Source: Salvelinus alpinus
Lineage: Eukaryota; Chordata; Actinopteri; Salmoniformes; Salmonidae
Assembly: GCF_045679555.1 (NCBI RefSeq)
Contig: NC_092091.1
Span: forward strand, 14,407,572 to 14,471,571
DNA length: 64,000 bases
Reading direction: 5' to 3'
The notes under the pieces were generated by a model, which was not told the origin of the DNA, searched no databases, and saw only the letters and a program-made list of their open reading frames with translations. Within the stretch, counting starts at the first letter, position 1. Each line of letters starts with the position of its first letter. Shown piece by piece: positions 33,453 to 47,370 of this stretch. The position numbers were made by a program, and so were the translations under genes.

Positions 33453-35265
33453 CTGGACCCTCTCTTTCTAAAATTATCCGCTGCCATTGTTGCAACCCCT
33501 ATTACCAGTCTGTTCAACCTCTCTTTCGTATCGTCCGAGATGCCTAAAGATTGGAAGGCTGCCTCGGTCATCCCCCTCTTCAAAGGGGGTGACACTCTAG
33601 ACCCAAACTGTTATAGACCTATATCCATCCTGCCCTGCCTTTCTAAAGTCTTCGAAAGCCAAGTTAATAAACAGATCACTGACCATTTCGAATCCCACCG
33701 TACCTTCTCCGCTGTGCAATCCGGTTTCCGAGCTGGTCATGGGTGCACCTCAGCCACGCTCAAGGTACTAAACGATATCATAACCGCCATCGGTTAGAGA
33801 CATTACTGTGCAGCCGTATTCATCGACCTGGCCACGGCCTTCGCCCGTGTCAATCACCACATTCTTATTGGCAGACTCAACAGCCTTGGTTTCTCAAATG
33901 ATTGCCTCGCCTGGTTCACCAACTACTTCTCTGATAAAGTTCAGTGTGTCAAATCGGAGGGCCTGTTGTCCGGACCTCTGGCAGTCTCTATGGGGATGCC
34001 ACAGGGTTATATTCTTGGGCTTACACTTTTCTCTGTATACATCAATGATGTCGCTCTTGCTGCTGGTGATTCTCTGATCCACCTCTACGCAGACGACACC
34101 ATTCTGTATACTTCTGGCCCTTCTTTGGACACTGTGTTAACTAAGCTCCAAACGAGCTTCAATGACATACAACTCTCCTTCCGTGGCCTCCCGTGGCCGC
34201 CTCCAACTGCTCTTAAATACAAGTAAAACTAAATGCATGCTCTTCAACCAATCACTGCCCGCACCTGCCCGCCCGTCCAGCATCACTACTCTGGACGGCT
34301 CCGAATTAGAATATGTTGATAACTACAAATACCTAGGTGTCTGGTTAGACTGTAAACTCTCCTTCCAGACTCACATTAAGTATCTCCAATCCAAAATTAA
34401 ATCTAGAATTGGCTTCCTATTTCGCAACAAAGCATCCTTCACTCATGCTGCCAAACATACCCTCGTAAAACTGACCATCCTACCGATCCTCGACTTCGGC
34501 GATGTCATTTATAAAATAGCCTCCAACACTCTACTCAACAAATTGGATGCAGTCTATCACAGTGCCATCCGTGTTGTTACCAAAGTTCCATATACTACCC
34601 ACCACTGCGACCTGTACGCTCTCGTTGGCTGGCCCTCGCTTCATACTCGTCGCCAAACCCACTGGCTCCAGGTCATCTACAAGTCTCTGCTAGGTAAAGC
34701 CCCGCCTTATCTCAGCTCTTTGGTCACCATAGCAGCACCCACTCGTAGCACGCGCTCCAGCAGGTATAATATACTGGTCACCCCCAAAGCCAATTCCTCC
34801 TTTGGCCGCCTTTCCTTCCAGTTCTCTGCTGCCAATGACTGGAACGAACTGCTAAAATCACTGAAGCTGGAGACTCATATCTCCCTCACTAGCTTTAAGC
34901 ACCAAATCACTGCACCTGTACATAGCCCATCCAACTACCTCATCCCCATACTGTATTTATTTATCTTGCTCCTTTGCACCCCAGTATCTCTACTTGCACA
35001 TTCATCTTCTGCACATCTACCATTCCAGTGTTTAATTGCTATATTGTAATTACTTTGCCACCATGGCCTTAACTCCCTTATCTTACCTCATTTGCTGTAT
35101 ATAGACTTTTTCAACTGTATTATTGAGTATGTTTTGTTTATTCCATGTGTAACTGTGTTGTTGTATGTGTCAAACTCCTATGCTTTATCTTGGCCAGGTC
35201 GCAGTTGCAAATGAGAACTTGTTCTCAACTAGCCTACCTGGTTAAATAAAGGTAAAATATCTATA
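33453..35265 (+). mobile_element. L2-like non-LTR retrotransposon, 5'-truncated, B-C spacer
   Basis: RT frames from 33453: SVIPLFKGGD intact here (unlike 21294), a stop after DIITAIG at about 33797, the palm with YADDT at about 34086-34100, then the frameshifting 11-bp duplication near 34180-34200, and the C-terminal part to 35049. Tail at about 35240-35262. It is closest to block A (4631-6470) by shared indels. Confidence 0.85.
34162..35049 (+). pseudogene. Reverse transcriptase C-terminal part of L2-like LINE, B-C spacer
   Basis: 295-residue frame equal to the one in block A (5759-4872) apart from a handful of substitutions. It has no palm motif; the true frame is interrupted upstream. Confidence 0.75.
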
Positions 35266-35942
35266 TTTTTTTAAACATTATTTCAAACACTTCCTAAAAA
35301 TACCAGCAAATGAGCTTGTAACACAACGCATTCACCACTACAAAGCCTGCAAAGACCCCATTTCAGGGTTTCGTAAATCATTACATATAATCGAGACAGC
35401 TTTTACAGTATAGCTACTCTAATCAACACCGAAAGGTCATGTATTTCCTATTTGTCCCTGCCCACTCAAAAGTATTAAGTCCTTTTTAAAATCAAACCCA
35501 CAGTTCCTGAACTAAAAGTGTTGACTACTTTTCCATTAGTCAGGAATACACCCTGTAACTAAACAAGACTAATGTAATGGTTTGGTAGAGACTAGTACTT
35601 TTATTACTATTGGTTGTGACAATCTAAAATATAATTTGCAGTCCATTGATTCACATTTTAATGGGCTGGATATAGTACATTGAAATAGACCACTTCCCCC
35701 CCAGGAGGTTCATGGGAAATTGTGCAAGTCACATTTTAGCTCAAAGAAAATATAAGATGGTTCCTAAGAGTGGTAGCCCCACCAGCACTGTATTTAAATT
35801 GTTTTATCAATATTTAAGTCATGAGACAAGGCAATTTCAAGCCCTGAAATGTGTACCTTCGCCTCAGTGCTGAAGTTGACTGGTTAAAAGGAACACTCCC
35901 CCCAAAAAATTCAGGTATTCATTTCATCAGTCCATTGTTGAT
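35266..35942. other. B-C spacer, unit s1 (non-coding)
   Basis: Colinear with 22991-23668. No gene recognised. Confidence 0.65.
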
Positions 35943-36925
35943 ATAAACTCAGCTAATAAACAAACGTCCTCTCACTGTCAACTGCATTTATTTCCTGTAA
36001 ACTTAACGTGTACATATTTATTTGAACATAAGATTCAACAACTGAGACAAACTGAACAAGTTCCACAGACATGTGACTAACAAATGGAATAATGTGTCCC
36101 TGAACAAAGGGGGGGTCAAAATCACAAGTAACAGTATCTGGTGTGGCCACCAGCTGCATTAAGTACTGCAGTGCATCTCCTCATGGACTGCAGCAGATTT
36201 GCCCCACTCTCCCACCAAGGCACCTGCAAGTTCCCGTACATTTGTTTTGGCCCTAGCCCTCACCCGCCGATCCAACAGGTCCCAGATGTGCTGAGCTTGA
36301 GATCCAGGCTCTACACTGGCCTTGGCAGAACACTGGCATTCCTGTCTTGCAGGAAATCACACACAGTATGGCTGGTGGCATTGTCATGCTGGAAGGTCAT
36401 GTCAGGATGAGCCTGCAGGAAGGGTACCACATGAGGGTGGAGGATGTCTTGCCTGTAGCGCACAGCGTTGAGATTGCATGCAATGACAAGCACAGTTCGA
36501 TGACGCTGTGACACCGCCCCAGACCATGACGGACCCTCCACCTCAAATCCGCTCCAGGACCCGGTGTAATGCTCATGCCTTCGACGATAAACGCGAAGCC
36601 GACCATCACCCCTGGTGAGACAAAAACGCGACTCATCCATGAAGAGCACCTTTTTGCCATTCCTGACTGGTCCAGCGACGGTGGGTTTGTGCCCACAGGC
36701 AATGTTGTTGCCGGTGAGGACCTGCCTTACAACAGGCCTACAAGCCCTCAGTCCAGCCTCTCTCAGCCTATTGCGGACAGTCTGAGCAGTGATTGTGCGT
36801 TCCTGGTGTAACTCAGGCAGTTGTTGCGATCCTGTACCGGTCCCACAGGTATGATGTTCGGACATACCGATCCTGTGCAGATGTTGTTACACATGGTCTG
36901 CCACTGCGAGGACGATCGGCTGTCC
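35943..36925 (-). mobile_element. Tc1-like element (AAACTCAGC family), truncated, upstream of zp3 copy C
   Basis: Same junctions as 23669-24681: terminus at 35943, break at GATCGGCTGTCC next to promoter-distal sequence. Transposase (36865-36311) keeps MDESRF and FQHDNATSH, then stops after VLPRPV. It carries two deletions relative to copy B's version, one near 36200 and one near 36793. Confidence 0.88.
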
Positions 36926-37110
36926 ATTTTGAATGGAGAAAGTTTGCACGTTCTTTCGATCCCATCAGTATCGACACATTCTCTCGGCGTGTTGTTTTGG
37001 GAAACACGTGTTACATCTTCGGCCGTTGTGGGAAAGATGCATCATTAAAAAAATTCATAAGGCTAAATGCCATTACTTTCAGGAAACCGGTCCAAGGACA
37101 TTATAAATCA

Positions 37111-37302
37111 AGAATGGACCACTCCAGTCCTCAGTGGCCAGAGTGATGTCACACTTCTTCCCCATCCCTAGCTAACACAGCTGATTAAACAAATTGTATT
37201 TTAAACTAAAGATTATGATTAGTTGATTATTGGAGTCAGGTGTGTTAGCTGGGGCTGTGTGACACCAATCAGGCCCCCGAGGACTGGAGTTGACCATCCC
37301 TA
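37111..37302. repeat. MITE in the promoter of zp3 copy C
   Basis: Same element and spacing as for copy B; contains the CAGCTG and CAGGTG E-box hexamers. Confidence 0.7.
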
Positions 37303-37516
37303 TTATAAATGAAGATACTTGACAGTATTGAGATACATCCAGTTCAGATTGTAGTATATGTGCAGCCGTGTAACATGTCTGGAACATCATTAGGTAAATC
37401 AAACAAGGGGTGGAGTCACACTAAGACAAAGTGATACAAAATGGCTGTTCAGAGACACTGTAGGTATTGCAAATGTCAAAGAAATACGTACAATTGAAAC
37501 TAGAAACTAGAGAATA
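37303..37516 (+). promoter_or_regulatory. Proximal upstream region of zp3 copy C
   Basis: About 214 bp, almost identical to 25061-25272. The weak TACAAAAT element lies at about 37435. All three copies therefore start with the same proximal sequence. Confidence 0.4.
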
Positions 37517-39918
37517 ATGGCGCTCTGTATTACATTTCTCCTACTTCTTACCTTTGGCTGTTCAGCTACAGTTCAGCAGCTTTATCGGGAAGCGGAAGCT
37601 CGGAGTCAAGCTGCACATGCCCCTGGGAGATTTGTTCCACAGTATAGGACTGTTCAAGAACCAGCCAGATTTCAACCAAGGCCTGTGCAATGGCCCGCCA
37701 GGGTCCAGACACCGATGCAAGTTCAAAAACCTTTCCTCCAGTCAAAGCAGACCTTCAATGAGCCTTTGACCTGGAGATATCCTGAAGATCCAGTCAAAGA
37801 GGTGCAGTTGGCTATTGATGAGCAGAGACTGCTGCCTGTGCCTGCCAGTAGCGTTGCAGTTCAATGTGGGGAGACTGCTGCTCGTGTGGAAGTCAAGAGA
37901 GATCTGCTCGGTATCGGCCAACCCATTCACCCAGCGGATCTTACTTTGGGAGGCTGTGCTGTCACTGGGGAGGATACTTCCGCTCAAGTTCTGATCTTTG
38001 TCACTGAGCTGCACGAATGTGGCAGCACTCTGACGGTAACGTTGAGCATTAGCGTCGTTCTGACTTTTCTAGGTTGACTACCATTGATTTTCTTACAATG
38101 CCGTTTGCTGCTCTGATTCCAGATGACTGAAGATTCACTTGTCTATGTCTTCACACTCCGTTATACACCAGCCACCCTGGGCAGCAGCCCCATTGTTCGG
38201 ACTAGAGAAGTGCTGTTCTGGGTTGAGTGCCACTATCAAAGGTGAGTTGACTACACCTGCAATGTTTTTTCTTTTTCTTCAGTTCAATCAACTTTGGATA
38301 CACTTCCTTGGCCATTTGGTTTCACATTTAAAGACTCCTTTACAGAAATCATGATGTGAGCAGTGATTCAGTGAAGCCCACCTGGAATCCCTATGCCTCC
38401 ACTAAGGTTGCAGAGGAGCTCCTCTACTTCTCCCTGAGGCTAATGACTGGTTAGTAACTGCTTGTCCTTGCCTTATTGGCATTTCTCTTGACTTAAGTGC
38501 TGTCTCTGCACTTGTTTGTAAACTATGGTGGTGCCAACTGGAAAATGTAACCGCCACTGAGTTATTGGAATGAGGTGGCTACCCCAGAGTACAAAAGGAT
38601 GGCAGTTATATTTGCCATGATAAAACCACACTGCTGATAAACTAGAGCAGGGTCTGACTTGGAATGAGTATTAGACTGTTGCCTTGTCTTCGCAGACAAC
38701 TGGCAGTTGAAGAGACCCAGCAAAGAGTACGTCCTTGGAGATAATATTAACTTTGAAGCTTCTGTCGTCCAGTTCTACCATGTGCCCCTCCGAGTCTTTG
38801 TGGACAACTGTGTAGCCACAGTCATCCCAAACACCAACACTGTCCCAAGATATGCCTTCATCGAGAACCGTGGGTGAGTATCCTTTGTAAGGTACTTGAT
38901 CTAGTTCAAGGACTAATCGTTTGCTTTAATCTGCTAAGGAAAGCATTTCCCATTCCCTCCACCTGCCCACACTTCAGATCAACAGCCATCTTGAATGGCA
39001 TCCCTCCAGAGTTTCAGCAGTGTAGGTAGCCTAATTTTGATTGTTGTGGCCTTCAGTTGTCTGGTCGACACCAAGCTGACAGGCTCCAGGTCCCAGTTCA
39101 TACCTCGCACCATGGATGACACTCTCCAGTTCCAGATAGAAGCCTTTAGGTTTCATGCTGTGAACACTGGCTCAGTGAGTAGTTAATCCTGAGATCTTCT
39201 GCAAATTAGCTTCGGAATGTCCACATTTATAGAATTGGCAGGTTTGAGCTTCAATCATAAATTAAGTATAGTATGGCCAACATGACGTTGCTTTAAATTG
39301 GTGTCAAATCTACTAATTCATTTGTGGTACCAATGCTGAGACTTCAACACATGTCATTTCAACAGCTATACGTTACCTGCCTCCTGAAAGCCACAACTGC
39401 TTCAGCCCCTATTGATCATGAGAACAAGGCTTGTTCCTTCTCGAATGGGTAAGTCTGGGTATATATGGCAGGGTGTGCACTTTGCTTGTACGTGTACTAT
39501 ATGCAACACTCTCTTTTCAGTAGATGGCGCGAGGCCAGTAAGAAAGACCAGGTGTGTGGCTGTTGTGACACAGACTGTGGCATGAGAAGGGAACCGGATC
39601 CAGGTACATGTTCACTTCAGTCCAGTGTTGCTCAATCCATTCCTGGATGCCTCCCTGGGGTGCACATTTTTGTCCTACTCCAGTACCTAGGTACTTGAAT
39701 CACCTAAACCTTTGGCTAAATTGGCGGTCAGTGCTTGGCTGGAACAAAAATGTGCACCCACTGAGTCACCCAGGAATTGACTGAGAAACAATGCTTTTGT
39801 GAAGTTTGATTCTTCTGAATTCTCCTTATATAGACATGGTCTTCTGCTCTTAGGTTTCCAGTGGGAGCAGGACATTTCTGTTGGTCCTCTCAACATAAAG
39901 GAAAAGCTTCTTGACTGA
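37517..39918 (+). CDS. zp3: Zona pellucida sperm-binding protein 3-like, copy C
   Basis: Exons 37517-38035, 38123-38241, 38346-38449, 38696-38873, 39057-39174, 39366-39448, 39521-39603, 39854-39918; GT/AG throughout. Product 422 residues with the same architecture as copy B: signal peptide, Pro/Gln-rich stretch, ZP-N with four Cys, ZP-C with eight Cys, no membrane anchor. Replacements against copy B: P to T in the PQYRxVQE motif, P to L in DEQRxLPV, L to P in GIGQxIHP, and V-L to L-F in REVxxWVE of ZP-N. All are single-base or dinucleotide changes and leave the cysteines intact. It is in tandem with copy B, 9.8 kb downstream. Confidence 0.96.
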
Positions 39919-40246
39919 TGGCGTAATTCTCAACTGGACTGACTTTGCTGCCCAAATGCATTCTGGATGATAAAAAAATATATTGAGATTAAGGTTTTTG
40001 TCTTGTGCATTTTGTTCATTGACCAGCATGAGCTTTTGTAATGTGTAACCCAGGTCTAAAAGGAAGTTCCTCAACTCCCTGATTCTGTATCTTGAAAGTT
40101 AAGATATAACTTGATTGCTGACATAATGTTTAGGTACGAAACTCAGCAAAAAAAGAAACGTCCCTTTTTCAGTACCCTGTCTTTCAAAGATGATTCTTAA
40201 ATCTGAATAACTTCACAGATCTTCATTGTCAAATTTTATTAGTCAC

Positions 40247-42330
<2,084 letters not shown>

Positions 42331-42879
42331 TAACATTTTGCTCCGAATACAACAGGTATATAGACCTTACAGTGAAATGCTTACTTAAACAATTAATTAA
42401 CATGCACCTGTGGAACGGTTAAGACAGTAACAGCTTACAGACAAGGGCAATAAAGGTGAAAGTTATAACTAAAGAGGCCTTTCTACTGACTCTGAAAAAC
42501 ACCAAAAGAAAGATGCCCAGGGTCCCTACTCATCTGCGTGAATGTGCCTACAAGAAGGCATGAGGACTGCAGATGTGGCCAAGGCAACAAATTGCAATGT
42601 CCGTACTGTGAGACGCCAACGATAGCGCTACAGGACGGACAGCTGATCGTCCTCGCAGTAGCAGACCACGTGTAACATCTGCCTGAGTTACACCAGGAAC
42701 GCACAATCCCTCCATCACTGCTCAGACTGTCGGTAATAGGCTGAGAGAGGCTGGACTGAGGGATTGTAGGCCTGTTGTAAGGCAGGTCCTCACCAGACAT
42801 CACCAGCAACAACATTGCCTGTGGGCACAAACTCACTGTCGCTAGACCAGACAGGAATGGCAAAAAGTGCTCTTCATGG

Positions 42880-43212
42880 ATGAGTCACGTTTTTGTCTCA
42901 CCAGGGGTGATGGTCGGCTTCGCGTTTATCGTCGAAGGCATGAGCATTACACCGGGTCCTGTACCCTGGAGCGGAATTGAGGTGGAGGGTCCGTCATGGT
43001 CTGGGGCGGTGTCACAGCGTCATCGAACTGTGCTTGTCATTGCAGGCAATCTCAACGATGTGCGTTACAGGGAAGACATCCTCCACCCTCATGTGGTACC
43101 CTTCCTGCAGGCTCATACTGACATGACCTTCCAGCATGACAATGCCACCAGCCATACTGTGTGTGATTTCCTGCAAGACAGGAATGCCAGTGTTCTGCCA
43201 AGGCCAGCGTAG
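42880..43212 (+). pseudogene. Tc1 transposase fragment downstream of zp3 copy C
   Basis: The frame holds the central catalytic part: first Asp region just upstream (MDES-like at 42876-42890, here MSHV after change), then FQHDNATSH with the second Asp, and a stop after VLPRPA. The same Glu-block deletion as in copies at 24059 and 36311 is present at 43210-43250. N-terminal parts upstream (42520-42870) are frameshifted. Confidence 0.75.
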
Positions 43213-43626
43213 AGCCTGGATCTCAAGCTCAGCACATCTGGGACCTGTTGGCTCGGCGGGTGAGGGCTAGCCCCCCCCCCCCCACCCCAGAAATGTACGG
43301 GAAATTGCAGGTGCCTTGGTGGGAGAGTGGGGTAACATCTCACAGCAAGAACTGGCAAATCTGGTGCAGCCCATTAGGAGGAGATGCACTGCAGTACTTA
43401 ATGTAGCTGGTGGCCACACCAGATACTGACTGTTCCTTTTGATTTTGACCCCCCCCCCCTTTGTTCAGGGACACATTATTCAACATGACTCCATTTCTAT
43501 TTGTCACATGTCTATGGAACTTGTTCAGTTTATGACTGTTGACTTATGTTCATACAAATATTTACACTTTAAGATTGCTGAAAATTAACGCAGTTCACAG
43601 TGAGAGGACGTTTATTTGCTGAGTTT

Positions 43627-44317
43627 ATATCAACAATGGACTGATGAAACGAATACCTGAATTTTTGGGTGGAGTGTTCCTTTTAACCGGTCATCTTCAG
43701 CAGTGAGGCAAAGGTACACATTTCAGGGCTTGAAATTGCCCTTTCTCATGACTTAAATATTGATTAACATTTTTTTTTAAATACGCTGCTGGTGGGGCTA
43801 CCACTCATAGGAACCATCGGATATTATATTTGAACTAAAATGTGACTTGCACAATTTCCCATGAACCTCCTGGGGGGGAAGTGGTCTATTCCAATGTTCT
43901 ATATCCAGCCCATTAAAATTAATCAATGGACTGCAACAATGCAAATTATATTTTAGATTGTCACAACCAATAGTAATAAAAGTACTAGTCTCTACCAAAC
44001 CATTACATTAGTCTTGTTTAGTTACAGGGTGTATTCCTGACTAATGGAAAAGTAGTCAACACTTTTAGTTCAGGAACTGTGGGTTTGATTTAAAAAGGAC
44101 TTAATACTTTTGAGTGGGCAGGGACAAATAGGAAATGCATGACCTTTCGGTGTTGATTAGAGTAGCTATACTGTAAAAGCTGTCTCGATTATATGTAATG
44201 ATTTACGAAACCCTGAAATGGGGTCTTTGCAGGCTTTGTAGTGGTGAATGCGTTGTGTTACAAGCTCATTTGCTGGTATTTTTAGGAAGTGTTTGAAATA
44301 ATGTTTAAAAAAATATA
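43627..44317. other. Spacer D, unit s1 (non-coding)
   Basis: Same orientation as block A 3973-4630 but more diverged than A, A-B and B-C are from one another. No gene recognised. Confidence 0.65.
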
Positions 44318-44464
44318 TAGATATTTTACCTTTATTTAACCAGGTAGGCTAGTTGAGAACAAGTTCTCATTGCAACTGCGACCTGGCCAAGATAAAGCAT
44401 AGGAGTTTGACACATACAACAACACAGTTACACATGGAATAAACAAAACATACTCAATAATACA
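44318..44464 (-). mobile_element. L2-like LINE tail, spacer D
   Basis: Only about 147 bp of the LINE 3' end remain, with the same 3' insertion junction as in the other spacers (after GTGTTTGAAATAATG). It ends at CAATAATACA, whereas the other copies continue into 1.8 kb of LINE. Confidence 0.8.
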
Positions 44465-45030
44465 ATTTGGTCTTTTTGGACCGTGGTGCTGCATTGTCAT
44501 GTCAGTGTTACATCAAACAGAACTTTAGTTGTCATTTAGGTCCAGAATGACTAATTGTCCCATTTTATCAACAGTGCTGAAGCTATTGGGTGTTGAGGAT
44601 TTACAATCTGGTTGGCTTTTTAGTTTGTCAAGGCTGCCAATATGCCAATTCCGTTTCATATCGTGTTTGATGCATTTCACAGAACTCCATGAAATACCTC
44701 TTCTTCCTCCACACATTCATAAAAATACATATTTATCCACCATAATAGAAGTGGAAAGGGTCCAACGGATTTGCAGACTTCAATTCTTCTGGAGTTCTCC
44801 AGCTGTAAAAAAACAGAAACAAACAAGTTAAATTATGCAAATGTTCAACTGCAAGACATGGTGAGAATTTGGAAAAAATAAAACTTTTGATTTTCAGTAA
44901 ATACTGTGAAGGACTTAGGTCATAAAATAATTATATCCAGCTTTTGTTCGGTATGTTTAATTATTTCAATGCAAAATCTTTCAAATGAGATTCGTTTAAG
45001 TTTTCATGAAAGAGCAATGGGTGTAGCAAG
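44465..45030. other. Spacer D, unit s2 with extra 175-bp flank (non-coding)
   Basis: 44465-44639 has no counterpart in the other spacers; from 44640 on it matches 6474-6833. No gene recognised. Confidence 0.6.
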
Positions 45031-45034
45031 TTAA

Positions 45035-46854
45035 AACATCTTATGGCTGGGATCCCGGGATCGATATGACAACAGCCAGTGAAAGTGCAGGGCGCCAAAT
45101 TCAAAATAACAGAAATCTCATAATTAAAATTCCTCAGAAATACAAGTATTTGACACCATTTTAAAGATAAACTTGTTGTTAATTCCACCACAGTGTCCGA
45201 TTTCAAAAAGGCTTTACGACGAAAGCACAACATATTTGTAACGACTTTCTTCCTGGGATGAATGAGAGGACCAAAATGCAGCGCGGTTAGTGTTCAACAT
45301 GTTTAATTTGACTATACACGGTGAACATTTAACAAATAACAAAATAACAAACGTGAAAGCCGAGACAGTCCTATCTGGTGCAAAACACAAACACAGAGAC
45401 AGGAAACAATCACCCACAAAATCCCAACACAAAACAAGCCTCCTATATATGATTCTCAATCAGGGACAACGATTACCAGCTGCCTCTGATTGAGAACCAT
45501 ATTAGGCTGGACACAGAAACAGACAAACTAGACACAAAACATAGAATTCCCACCCAGCTCACGTCCTGACCAACACTAAACAAGCAAAACACATAATAAC
45601 TCTGATCAGGACGTTACAATATTATGTTAGGTCAGCACCTGTTCACAGAAAAACAGCAATTTTTCCAGCCAAAGTCACAAAAAGCAGAAAGAGATAAAAT
45701 TAATCACTAACCTTTGATGATCTTCATCAGATGACACTCATAGGACTTCATGTTACACAAGATATGTATGTTTTGTTCGATAAAGTTCATATTTATATCC
45801 AAAAATCGCAGTTTACATTGGCGCGTAATGTTCAGTAATGTTTTGCCTCCAAAACATCCGGTGATTTTGCAGAGCCACATCAATTTACAGAAATACTCAC
45901 AATAAACATTGATAAAAGATACAAGTATTATACATGGAACTTTAGATAAACCTCAACTTAATGCAATCGCTGTGTCAGATTTCCCAAAAACTTTACGGAA
46001 AAAGCACACCATGCTATAATCTGAGTACAGCGCTCAGAGCCCAAACAAGCCATGAAGATATCCGCCATGTTGTGGAATCAACAGATGTCAGATTAGCAAT
46101 ATAAATATTCACCTACCTTGGATGATCTTCATCAGAATGCACTCCCAGGAATCCCAGTTCCACAATAAATGTTTGATTTGTTCCATAAAGTCCATCATTT
46201 ATGTCCAAACACCTCCTTTTTGTTTGCGCGTTCAGTACACAATCCAAACTCACGACGCACGGGCAAGTACATGCGAAAGTTCAGACGAAAAGTCATATTA
46301 CAGTTTGTAGAAACATGTCAAACGAAGTATAGAATCAATCTTTAGGATGTTTTTAACATAAATCTTCAATAATGTTCCTCACGGAGAATTCCTTTGTCTT
46401 CAGAAATGCAATGGAACGCAAGCTAACTATCTCCCGTGAACGCGCCTGGTCAGCTAATGGCACTCTGCCAGAGCCCTGACTCAAAGAGCCCTCATCCCCC
46501 CCTCCTTCACAGTAGAAGCATCAAACAAGGTTCTAAAGACTGTTGACATTTAGTGGAAGCCTTAGGAAGTGCAATATGACCAAAATCCCACTGTATCTTC
46601 GATAGACAATAATTTAAAAACCTACAAACCTCAGATTTCCCACTTCCTGGTTGGATTTTTTCTCAGGTTTTTGCCTGCCATATGAGTTCTGTTATACTCA
46701 CAGACTTCATTCAAACAGTTTTAGAAACTTCAGAGTGTTTTCTATCCGAATCTAATAATATGCATATATTAGCAACTGGGCATGAGTAGCAGGCAGTTTA
46801 CTCTGGGCACCTTATTCATCCAAGCTACTCAATACTGCCCCCAGCCATAAGAAG
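45035..46854. mobile_element. TTAA-flanked non-autonomous DNA element, spacer D
   Basis: TTAA at 45031-45034 and 46855-46858; termini contain CTTATGGCTGG and the complement CCAGCCATAAG. Same family and orientation as 6838-8722. The empty target (AGTTAAACTCACC) is present in the other spacers, for example at 8757-8769. A solo LTR interrupts it at 45237-45618. No transposase frame. Confidence 0.85.
45237..45618 (-). repeat. Solo LTR with 5-bp target duplication
   Basis: 382 bp, TGTAACGAC...GACGTTACA, flanked by ATATT on both sides (45232-45236, 45619-45623). On the minus strand it is closely similar to the LTR at 51720-52110, so both belong to one LTR-retrotransposon family. Confidence 0.85.
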
Positions 46855-46858
46855 TTAA

Positions 46859-47370
46859 ACTCACCAATCTCTAGGCAACACTAAACCCATTATTACAATA
46901 ATTAACCCTTATGGCTTTGCCTTTTGCAGTGCTAGACAAATATTACAAGCTTTATCAAAATTATTCAATAGAACATTTATTGAGATAAACCAAGATCTTG
47001 ACAGTGTTAAGTTTACACTAACAAAGTTACGTTTTTTTAAACATTTTTGAGTAATTTATTTTACACTTTTCTATGGCTCTAATTTGCAGCTGTGGTGTTG
47101 CATCTGTCATTCTGTTTATCGCTCTCTGACAAAGACCCTCGCTTTCTGTGAAATAATTATGTTCAGGAAACACTTGAATGGTGAAGGCTGACCCAAGAGC
47201 AGCTCTGCCTTTCGATCCTATCAGTATCGACACCTTCTTCAACGATACACATAGCGACCCTTCTCTCTGCGTGGTGTTTTGGGAAACGCTTGTTACGTTG
47301 TAGGAAAGATGCATCGTTAAAACACTCAGAGGCCTCCGTTCCATCGCTATCGTGAAACCGGGCCCAGGTC
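46859..47370. other. Spacer D, right end
   Basis: 46859-47210 matches 8761-9115; from about 47213 it switches to promoter-distal zp3 sequence (compare 12427 leftwards in block A), skipping about 3.3 kb that includes the Sleeping Beauty-type Tc1. Similarity to the cluster ends near 47370. No zp3 exon follows. Confidence 0.6.

Noticed and set aside
3590-37100. The repeated blocks as two haplotypes wrongly joined in the assembly
   Set aside because: Not fully excluded, but the blocks are in opposite orientation, differ by private insertions and indels, and have different flanks (gypsy LTR on one side, zp3 copy C on the other), which favours true paralogues.
39465-39896. Frames spanning zp3 exon 7 and intron 7
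   Set aside because: They read through the exon 7 donor into the intronic MITE; the spliced model uses the GT at 39604.
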